Assembly (NCBI GenBank): GCA_946619805.1
Contig: CAMOMM010000080.1
Span: 1 to 5,326, forward strand
Length of the DNA: 5,326 nt
Origin: an uncultured Bacillota bacterium
GTDB taxonomy: Bacteria; Bacillota_I; Bacilli_A; Erysipelotrichales; Erysipelotrichaceae
Reading direction: 5' to 3'
A model generated the notes under the pieces. It had not been told where the DNA came from. It made no database searches and saw only the letters and a list, made by a program, of their open reading frames with translations. Shown in pieces: positions 1 to 4,580 of this stretch (position 1 is the first letter of the stretch; each line of letters starts with the position of its first letter). Position numbers and translations under genes: made by a program.

Positions 1-51
1 CCATTCCCGTTACTTAAAACATAGTTCACTTAGTAGAACAATGATGAGAGT

Positions 52-60
52 AAAGGAGGT
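52..60 (+). promoter_or_regulatory. Ribosome binding site of hsp20
   Basis: AAAGGAGGT is a near-perfect anti-16S match. Its spacing favours the ATG at 69 (9 bases from AGGAGG) over the ATG at 63 (3 bases), so the mature product probably starts at MLTPRIF. Confidence 0.85.
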
Positions 61-62
61 AA

Positions 63-521
63 ATGACTATGTTAACACCTAGAATTTTTACAGAAAACTT
101 ATTTGATGACTTATTTGATGAATTCCCATTCAATTCAATGGAAAACATTGACCGTAAGCTTTATGGAAAGCACGCTTCAAGAGAAATGCTGACAGATGTC
201 AGAGAACATGAAGACCACTACGAAGTAGAAATAGATCTGCCTGGCTTCAAGAAAGAAGATATCAGTGTGGAACTGGAAAACGGTTATCTGACCATTACCG
301 CCAACAAGGGTCATAACCAGGAAGAAAAGAATAAGGAAGGCAAGATCATCCGTCAGGAAAGATATTCCGGTACCTTATCTCGTAGCTTCTACGTTGGTGA
401 AAACATCACCAAGGAAGATGTCCATGGCAAATATGAGGGCGGTGTATTGACCTTGAGTGTTCCTAAGAAAGAAGAAACAAAGCAGGTTGAACATAATAAC
501 CGCATCATGATTGAAGGCTAG
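63..521 (+). CDS. hsp20: Small heat-shock protein, Hsp20/alpha-crystallin family
   Basis: This is an ATP-independent cytoplasmic holdase that binds unfolding proteins as an oligomer. The 152-aa reading has a short N-terminal arm (MLTPRIFTENLFDDLFD, typical of Firmicutes Hsp20). An alpha-crystallin domain follows at about residues 44-136, with DLPGFKKEDI at 58-67, ERYSGTLSRSFYV at 99-111 and the family hallmark GGVLTLSVPK at 126-135. A C-terminal I-x-I motif (I148-M-I150) docks neighbouring subunits. The length is normal for the family. Two in-frame ATGs compete for the start. The one at 63 lies only 3 bases after AGGAGG (54-59), whereas the one at 69 lies 9 bases after it and begins at MLTPRIF, so 69 is the more likely start. 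No CIRCE or CtsR heat-shock operator is visible in the 62 bases upstream, but the promoter may lie off the left edge. The last 17 bases overlap the antisense transposase reading frame. Identification is secure. Confidence 0.95.
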   Translation: MTMLTPRIFTENLFDDLFDEFPFNSMENIDRKLYGKHASREMLTDVREHEDHYEVEIDLPGFKKEDISVELENGYLTITANKGHNQEEKNKEGKIIRQERYSGTLSRSFYVGENITKEDVHGKYEGGVLTLSVPKKEETKQVEHNNRIMIEG

Positions 522-1443
522 TATTGTATAGGCCCGCTTTGAACTGCCCCACAAAAATGGGACACTCAAAAAAAGTCCGTGATGAAAGGTATGACGAACT
601 GAATTGTTCAGGAGTCATGCCTTTTAATTTGCGTTGAGGTCTTCGATTGTTGTAGAAATCAATATATTCACCAACCATATTAATTAGTTGACCGTTAGTT
701 TCAGGAACATCACCTAATTCCAGACATTCAGATTTAAGATGACCGAAGAAATTCTCACAGCACGCATTATCATAACAGTTAGCTTTACGAGAATGAGAAA
801 CAGTAACACTGTGGTCGTCAAGATATCTAATATAAGTTATGTTAGTATATTGGAATCCCTGGTCAGAATGAAGGCAGCAGAAAAGAGACTGATCCCATTT
901 GTCGTTGATTACCTTTGACACATTATCCATAACTAACTTCAAATCATTAAACTTGGATATCTGATAGGCTATAATGGAATTGTCATAAAGGTCCTTGATC
1001 ACGCTAAGATACATTCGGCCTTGTTGACTGTAAATGTAACTTACATCTGTCACTAACTTTTCCAGGGGTCGTGAAGCTGTGAAGTTACGGGCGAGGTAGT
1101 TTTCACAGACTATTCTCGCTTTTTCATTTGGATCTTCTTTTGTGCAGCACTGGAATCGTTTTTTCCTTATGGGAGAAGACAATCCCAGTATTTTCATGTA
1201 TTTATAGATGGTTTTATCGTTGTGCACTACTCCATAGCGTCTGAATATCTCGTCTTTGATGAATCTATAACCTTTTTTCGTCTCATAGAATATCTTCTCT
1301 ATCTCATCTGCCAGCCATTCATCAAAACTGTATCTTATGGGCCTTCCCATCTTCAGCCACCTGTAATAGCCGATGGTGGATACTATGAGATAATTACACA
1401 GTCTCTTTATCTTATAGTCTTCCTTCAAATCGTATACGACCAT
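505..1443 (-). CDS. IS3-family transposase OrfB, DDE integrase domain
   Basis: This is the catalytic half of the transposase, performing strand cleavage and transfer with an RNase H-like fold. Counting from the ATG at 1443 (312 aa), residues about 40-95 form the HTH_21-like region (GYRFIKDEIFRRYG). The integrase core runs from about 125 to 290, with D133 (TDVSYI), D194 (LHSDQGF) and E230 (ACCENFFGHLKSE). That is 60 residues between the aspartates and 35 before the glutamate, as in the family. The frame is open upstream of this ATG, so the working product is probably the OrfAB fusion of about 428 aa (102 from OrfA, 14 junction residues, 312 from here) made by -1 frameshifting. The oddity is at the C terminus. 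There is no stop inside the element: the frame passes through the terminal repeat and adds a host-encoded tail (AGLYNTSLQS), ending inside hsp20 on the opposite strand. Confidence 0.92.
   Translation of the reverse strand: MVVYDLKEDYKIKRLCNYLIVSTIGYYRWLKMGRPIRYSFDEWLADEIEKIFYETKKGYRFIKDEIFRRYGVVHNDKTIYKYMKILGLSSPIRKKRFQCCTKEDPNEKARIVCENYLARNFTASRPLEKLVTDVSYIYSQQGRMYLSVIKDLYDNSIIAYQISKFNDLKLVMDNVSKVINDKWDQSLFCCLHSDQGFQYTNITYIRYLDDHSVTVSHSRKANCYDNACCENFFGHLKSECLELGDVPETNGQLINMVGEYIDFYNNRRPQRKLKGMTPEQFSSSYLSSRTFFECPIFVGQFKAGLYNTSLQS
529..539 (+). terminator. Left arm of an apparent hsp20 terminator split by the IS
   Basis: GGCCCGCTT (531-539) lies just after the hsp20 stop and abuts the element. 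Its partner is on the far side of the IS: AAGTGGTTCC (1873-1882) followed by TTTTTT (1883-1888). Joined, they give about 8 pairs (one G-U) with one small internal loop, a short loop and a T tract in the hsp20 direction. The stem is imperfect, so this is an inference. Confidence 0.5.
540..567 (+). repeat. Terminal inverted repeat at the orfB (downstream, IRR) end
   Basis: The plus strand reads TGAACTGCCCCACAAAAATG, matching the other end over its first 12 bases and then over AAAAATGG with one-base offsets. The orfB frame reads straight through this repeat on the minus strand, coding for the residues CPIFVGQF. Confidence 0.9.
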
Positions 1444-1448
1444 ATACC

Positions 1449-1790
1449 TTAGTGCTCTCCGTAGTTTTTGCGGAGAGCCTTCACTTTTTTTAGTACTGCA
1501 TTCTCCATCTTCAAATGCTCAATCAGCTCATCTTTCGACAATTCATCAAGCTTTACTTTCTTTGGCCTTCCTTTCTGAACACCTTCTTTCTTTCCTAAAT
1601 GTCTGCCATCCTTTTTCAATAGTTCCGTGTCCTGCTGGTATAGTTTTGTCCATTGTCTCAACTGTTCTCTTGATCTTAATCCTAATTCTCTGGATGCCAC
1701 TTTCGTTCCACCTAATTCTCCACTCAAGTTCTTTTCTACTGCTTCTTTCTTGAATTCTGCTGAATACTTCTTGTTTGGTTTTCCTGCCAT
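1449..1790 (-). CDS. IS3-family transposase OrfA (helix-turn-helix protein)
   Basis: This 113-aa DNA-binding half of the transposase recognises the terminal repeats. In IS3 elements, OrfA alone also modulates transposition. Residues about 7-58 (KKYSAEFKKEAVE to LRQWTKLYQQ) form the usual N-terminal helix-turn-helix domain. A basic linker RPKKVK lies at 75-80. Residues about 81-105 (LDELSKDELIEHLKMENAVL) look like the leucine-zipper coiled coil used for multimerisation. The start is well supported: AGGAGGG (1798-1804) sits 7 bases upstream of the ATG. The last codons overlap a slippery A7 run (1485-1491). Ribosomes slipping there join residue 102 to the orfB frame and skip the OrfA tail VKALRKNYGEH. 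Expression is probably limited by a hairpin covering its ribosome binding site. Confidence 0.93.
   Translation of the reverse strand: MAGKPNKKYSAEFKKEAVEKNLSGELGGTKVASRELGLRSREQLRQWTKLYQQDTELLKKDGRHLGKKEGVQKGRPKKVKLDELSKDELIEHLKMENAVLKKVKALRKNYGEH
1454..1491 (-). promoter_or_regulatory. Programmed -1 ribosomal frameshift signal (slippery run plus stem-loop)
   Basis: On the minus strand the heptamer A AAA AAA (1485-1491) sits in the OrfA frame exactly as X-XXY-YYZ. Six bases later comes a perfect 8-bp stem, GCTCTCCG (1471-1478) with CGGAGAGC (1454-1461), around a 9-base loop. After slipping, the frame reads SEGSPQKLRRALRY and joins orfB without a stop. The heptamer, spacing and stem match the known IS3-family arrangement. 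Frameshift efficiency is not known from sequence. Confidence 0.88.
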
Positions 1791-1797
1791 ATTAAAA

Positions 1798-1826
1798 CCC
1801 TCCTATACTTTCATTGTACAGGAGGG
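1798..1826 (-). promoter_or_regulatory. Hairpin sequestering the orfA ribosome binding site
   Basis: In a minus-strand transcript, CCCTCCTGTAC (1816-1826) pairs with GTATAGGAGGG (1798-1808). This makes an 11-bp stem (one G-U pair) with a 7-base loop. The 3' arm contains the whole orfA Shine-Dalgarno AGGAGGG, so any transcript entering from outside the element would hide it. A transcript starting at the internal promoter would lack the 5' arm and leave the site free. The pairing is seen directly; the regulatory role is inferred from comparable devices known in IS10 and IS50. Confidence 0.75.
1813..1818 (-). promoter_or_regulatory. Candidate -10 box of the transposase promoter
   Basis: TACAAT matches the sigma-A -10 consensus at 5 of 6 bases. 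It sits inside the 5' arm and loop of the hairpin, so transcription would begin near 1806, after the 5' arm. At 17-base spacing the -35 position reads ATAAAA, which is weak, so the promoter call is tentative. Confidence 0.45.
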
Positions 1827-1841
1827 TATGCCTTTTTTTAT

Positions 1842-1869
1842 CACTGTCCATTTTTATTGGGGCAGTTCA
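1842..1869 (-). repeat. Terminal inverted repeat at the orfA (upstream, IRL) end
   Basis: Read on the minus strand, the end begins TGAACTGCCCCAATAAAAAT. The first 12 bases match the other terminus exactly, and the following AAAAATGG and ACA blocks match with small gaps. Confidence 0.9.
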
Positions 1870-1888
1870 TTGAAGTGGTTCCTTTTTT
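1870..1888 (+). terminator. Right arm and T tract of the split hsp20 terminator
   Basis: TTG, then AAGTGGTTCC and six T. The arm complements 531-539 on the other side of the IS. The T run is oriented for a plus-strand transcript, which fits hsp20 and not the hydrogenase gene. Confidence 0.5.
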
Positions 1889-1910
1889 CTCTTATTCAGG
1901 TTGCAGCTGA

Positions 1911-3383
1911 TCAGTCTTTCGGACTGTCGATGAACATGGAGAATTTGTCTAATGGCAGATTCTCAATGTTATCCAGTATCTTGCGGTCATCGGCACTGGC
2001 CAACTGTTTTGTTCTGGCTTTGGTGATTTCGATTTCAGTCTTTCTTCTGGAAGGGCCGCCGACACATCCGCCCGGGCAGAACATGCCTTCAATGAAATCT
2101 TCAGGCAGTCGGTTGTTCTTTAATAACAGCAGGGCTTTCTTGCACTCGGCACCACCGGAGGCACGGTACAGTTTTACGTTTTCCGTTTCTTCACCAAGTT
2201 CCTTCATGACTTCCAGAACAGCATTGGCTACACCGCCGCTGGAAGCGAATTTTTTGCCGAAGAGGCTTGATTCCTGCTCAAAATCATCAGCTGGTTCAAA
2301 AGTAACATTGCAGGAGTTCATCAGAGTCTGCAGCTCTCCATATGTCATGACATAATCGGCATTGCCGGCAATATCTTCATTCTGAGCTTCCTTCTTCTTG
2401 GCCACACATGGACCGATGAATACGGTTTTGGCATCTGGCTTGATGACTTTCAGGTAACGGCTGGCAGCACACATCGGTGAAACTGTCTTTGACTTGTTCT
2501 TTTCATAAAGGTCAGGATAGTTCTTTCTGATCATTTCGACGAAAGCCGGGCAGCAGGAAGTTGTCAGTTTTTTGCCTTCCTCGAGGGCTTCGATCCATTC
2601 TCTGGCCTCAAATGCGGCTGTCAGGTCGGCACCTAAGCCTACTTCAATCATGTCCGTAAAGCCTATCTTTTTAAGAGCCTGACGGATGGAAGCCAGATTT
2701 GCGTCACCAAACTGTCCTTCAATGCTTGGAGCAACCATGGCAATGATCTCTTTGCCGGCTTTGATCTCATTGATGATGTCAACAAGATAGACTTTGGAAC
2801 CAATGGCACCAAATGGGCAGTTATGAATGCAATGTCCGCAGTTTACACACTTTTCCTCATTGATGTTGGCAATACCGTATTCGTTATAACTGATGGCGTC
2901 CATCGGACAGGCTTTCTTGCATGGTCTCTCAACATGAATGATTGCCCCATAAGGACAGGCGCTGGCGCACATGCCGCACTCTCTGCATTTGGCCGGATCG
3001 ATCTTCATATGGCTGTCACCCGGTGAAATGGCACCGAAACGGCACGAATTCAGGCAGGCTTTTCCCAGACAGAATCGACACATGTCAGTTACCATGTATG
3101 TGGCAATAGGGCATTCATCACAGGCCGGTTCAATGATCTGGACGATATTATGGCTGTCTGGGTTGGTCGATACATTCTTGCCCATGGCAAGTTTTACTCT
3201 TTCCCTGACGATCTCTCTTTCCTTATAGACACAGCATCTCCAGGTTGGTTTAGGACCAGGGAACAGTCTGAGGATCATTGCATCAACTGATTCCTGTGTC
3301 AGATTGTCAGCCCAGGCCAGCTTACATACTTCTTCCTTGATGGTGTTTTTGAGTTTTAAAATCTCGGCATCACTACTGATCAT
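1911..3383 (-). CDS. [FeFe] hydrogenase, group B-like, monomeric
   Basis: The enzyme catalyses reversible 2H+ + 2e- to H2 at an H-cluster, probably exchanging electrons with ferredoxin in the cytoplasm. All H-cluster motifs are present: TTSCCPAF (274-281), GPCVAKK (324-330) and EGMFCPGGCVGGP (432-444), giving the four ligands C278, C326, C436 and C440. The variants GPC instead of MPC, and GGCVGGP instead of GGCxxGGGQP, point to group B (TIGR04105-like) rather than classical group A. The N-terminal stretch TWRCCVYKEREIVRERVKLA (47-66) also fits. Residues 88-189 hold 16 cysteines. These include C102-x2-C105-x4-C110-x3-C114 and two CxxCxxCxxxCP motifs (133-143, 179-189) for [4Fe-4S] clusters, plus C88/C91 and C155/C159. 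The start has AAGGCGG about 9 bases upstream. The gene is preceded by its own promoter. No HydEFG maturases lie in the window. Physiological direction is unknown. Confidence 0.93.
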   Translation of the reverse strand: MISSDAEILKLKNTIKEEVCKLAWADNLTQESVDAMILRLFPGPKPTWRCCVYKEREIVRERVKLAMGKNVSTNPDSHNIVQIIEPACDECPIATYMVTDMCRFCLGKACLNSCRFGAISPGDSHMKIDPAKCRECGMCASACPYGAIIHVERPCKKACPMDAISYNEYGIANINEEKCVNCGHCIHNCPFGAIGSKVYLVDIINEIKAGKEIIAMVAPSIEGQFGDANLASIRQALKKIGFTDMIEVGLGADLTAAFEAREWIEALEEGKKLTTSCCPAFVEMIRKNYPDLYEKNKSKTVSPMCAASRYLKVIKPDAKTVFIGPCVAKKKEAQNEDIAGNADYVMTYGELQTLMNSCNVTFEPADDFEQESSLFGKKFASSGGVANAVLEVMKELGEETENVKLYRASGGAECKKALLLLKNNRLPEDFIEGMFCPGGCVGGPSRRKTEIEITKARTKQLASADDRKILDNIENLPLDKFSMFIDSPKD

Positions 3384-3392
3384 TTATTAATT

Positions 3393-3399
3393 CCGCCTT
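3393..3399 (-). promoter_or_regulatory. Ribosome binding site of the hydrogenase gene
   Basis: AAGGCGG sits about 9 bases before the ATG at 3383. It is weaker than the AGGAGG sites of the neighbours but well placed, and supports that start. Confidence 0.65.
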
Positions 3400-3411
3400 T
3401 TTCTTAACTTG

Positions 3412-3420
3412 ATTATAACA
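3412..3420 (-). promoter_or_regulatory. Extended -10 promoter of the hydrogenase gene
   Basis: The minus strand reads TGTTATAAT: a perfect TATAAT (3412-3417) with the TGn extension. It lies about 28 bases upstream of the ATG, giving a start site near 3405 and a short leader. The -35 region (TCCAAT at 17 bases) is poor, which is normal for extended -10 promoters. An inverted repeat TTATC-N11-GATAA (3423-3443) overlaps the -35 area and could be an operator. Confidence 0.7.
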
Positions 3421-3500
3421 TCTTATCAGCTTTCATTGGATAAATATTACAGATATTCGGGAATCACAACGGCAGGTTGAAAAGATAAGGACATAAAGAA

Positions 3501-3532
3501 AAGAACCGCTGTTTTAATGTGGCGGTTCCTTG
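3501..3532 (-). terminator. Rho-independent terminator of the Mg2+ transport operon
   Basis: On the minus strand, AAGGAACCGC (3523-3532) pairs with GCGGTTCTTT (3501-3510). This is a 10-bp stem with one G-U pair and a 12-base loop, followed by further T-rich sequence (TCTTTATG). It begins 11 bases after the stop of the MgtE-like gene and separates that operon from the hydrogenase promoter. Confidence 0.85.
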
Positions 3533-3543
3533 AATGTTTCGGG

Positions 3544-4566
3544 CTATTCAGCTTTGTTTCTTGTAAAGGAGTAATACAGTCCGATGGCTGACATCAGAGC
3601 TCCGGCTATCAGTAATACTATGAATGCCGTTTCCCTGGTTATGTTATCAGCTGCCGTACCGTGACCCATAAGAGCTCCGATCAGTAAGGCGATCGTCCCG
3701 CAGATCAGCAGAAGACTGCTGTAATCCTTTTTCTTTACGATGACCGGTTCTTCCGGTTCATCTGTCTCATCCAGCTCATCAAAGGTGATCTCAGCCAGAT
3801 CCTGGGCTGTAATGACGCCTAATACTTCATTTGTCCTTTCGGAAAGTACCGGAATTGAGTCTTCGTCATAGTCGATCAGTTCGTCCAGTGATTCGGTATC
3901 GATGGTATCATCGGCATATACATATGGGTAGGATGTAATGATCCTGGCTTCAAATTCTGCTTCATTTTTAGCGGTAAGAACGTCACGGAGGTCAATGGCT
4001 CCATGGAGTGTATCGTTTTCATTCAGCAGATAAATGGTACCGATGTTGTCATTTTCCCTGGCCTGCTCGATCAGGGAATTCATGGTGTCCTTCAGGGACA
4101 TTCCGTATTTCAGAGCGATGAAGTTGGTGGTCATCAGAGAACCAAACTGATTATCGGCATAGGAATTGATCAGTTCAATATCCTCTTTGGCTTCAGGTTC
4201 CATCAGGTTAATGATTTCCTTGGCCTTGCTGTCATCCAGTCCTTCCAGAATGTCGACAGCGTCGTCTGCGTCCATTTCCTCGATGATATCAGCGGCCTGG
4301 TCAGCCTCTAATTCGGCGAAATACTTATCGACGTCCTCATCCAGATAGGCAAAGACGCGGGAGGTGTTTTCAATACCGAGGGAATCGTACAGATGCTTTC
4401 TTTCCTTTGGGGTCAGATAGGCCAGCACACTGGCGATGTCATTGTCATGATAGTATGACAGGGCATTGGCCAGCTTCTTTTTGTCCGGAGTCTTGCGGAC
4501 CAGATCAAAGATTTCCTGACCGTAATATCTTTCATCCATTATTTCTTCACTGTTTCTTTCAGTCAT
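3544..4566 (-). CDS. MgtE N-domain/CBS-pair protein with a two-helix membrane tail (no MgtE channel domain)
   Basis: The 340-aa protein has the MgtE_N helical-repeat domain at about residues 20-135 (ELEADQAADIIEEMDADDAV, EPEAKEDIELI). A CBS pair follows at about 143-262, from SLMTTNFIALKYGMSLKDTM to VLGVITAQDLAEI. An acidic linker (262-276) leads to two predicted membrane helices at about 283-302 and 313-333. In MgtE channels the N and CBS domains bind Mg2+ through acidic faces and gate a five-helix pore. That pore domain, with its conserved GGNAG-type segment, is absent here, so I would not call this a Mg2+ channel. The gene starts 12 bases after the P-type Mg2+ ATPase. Its AGGAGGT (4574-4580) overlaps that gene's stop, suggesting translational coupling. 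My inference is a Mg2+ or nucleotide sensor that regulates or tethers to the ATPase. The frame is clean, so this is not an obvious broken MgtE. Confidence 0.85.
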   Translation of the reverse strand: MTERNSEEIMDERYYGQEIFDLVRKTPDKKKLANALSYYHDNDIASVLAYLTPKERKHLYDSLGIENTSRVFAYLDEDVDKYFAELEADQAADIIEEMDADDAVDILEGLDDSKAKEIINLMEPEAKEDIELINSYADNQFGSLMTTNFIALKYGMSLKDTMNSLIEQARENDNIGTIYLLNENDTLHGAIDLRDVLTAKNEAEFEARIITSYPYVYADDTIDTESLDELIDYDEDSIPVLSERTNEVLGVITAQDLAEITFDELDETDEPEEPVIVKKKDYSSLLLICGTIALLIGALMGHGTAADNITRETAFIVLLIAGALMSAIGLYYSFTRNKAE

Positions 4567-4573
4567 TTTACGT

Positions 4574-4580
4574 ACCTCCT
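4574..4580 (-). promoter_or_regulatory. Ribosome binding site overlapping the upstream stop codon
   Basis: AGGAGGT lies 7 bases before the ATG at 4566 and shares bases with the TAG stop (4579-4581) of the ATPase gene. The arrangement suggests coupled translation and a fixed stoichiometry. Confidence 0.85.

Larger units (their letters stand above)
540..1869 (-). mobile_element. Complete IS3-family (IS150-type) insertion sequence, 1330 bp
   Basis: The element is bounded by terminal inverted repeats that share a perfect 12-base tip, TGAACTGCCCCA. It has the 5'-TG...CA-3' ends usual in the IS3 family. Inside are orfA and orfB in the -1 relation, both on the minus strand, with an intact DD35E catalytic triad and a frameshift signal, so it looks potentially active. 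The size fits the family. The flanking bases are CTT on the left (537-539) and TTG on the right (1870-1872). No 3-5 bp target duplication is therefore seen; at most TT is shared. The element separates hsp20 from the hydrogenase gene and is co-oriented with the hydrogenase. The subgroup is inferred from the DD35E spacing and the TGAACTGCCCC-like tip. I cannot name the specific IS. Confidence 0.93.

Noticed and set aside
1..62. CIRCE or CtsR heat-shock operator upstream of hsp20
   Set aside because: Neither the TTAGCACTC/GAGTGCTAA dyad nor GGTCAAA repeats are present. Only a short GTTC-N8-GAAC dyad (24-39) is seen, too weak to call.
547..562. CCCA-TGGG hairpin inside the orfB-end repeat as a terminator
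   Set aside because: The stem is only 4 bp and is explained by the repeat sequence. No U tract follows in the transposase direction.
1845..1850. TGGACA in the terminal repeat as the -35 box for the transposase promoter
   Set aside because: It lies 26 bases from the TACAAT box, too far for a sigma-A promoter, and no good -10 occurs at 16-18 bases.
1627..2355. A 242-codon plus-strand open frame running from the IS into the hydrogenase region
   Set aside because: It lies antisense to orfA and to the hydrogenase, crosses the IS boundary, has no convincing ribosome binding site and encodes a low-complexity Ser/Phe-rich product. It is a shadow of the coding strand.
3544..4566. Calling the MgtE-like gene a Mg2+ channel
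   Set aside because: The five-helix pore domain and its conserved signature are missing; only two membrane helices follow the CBS pair.
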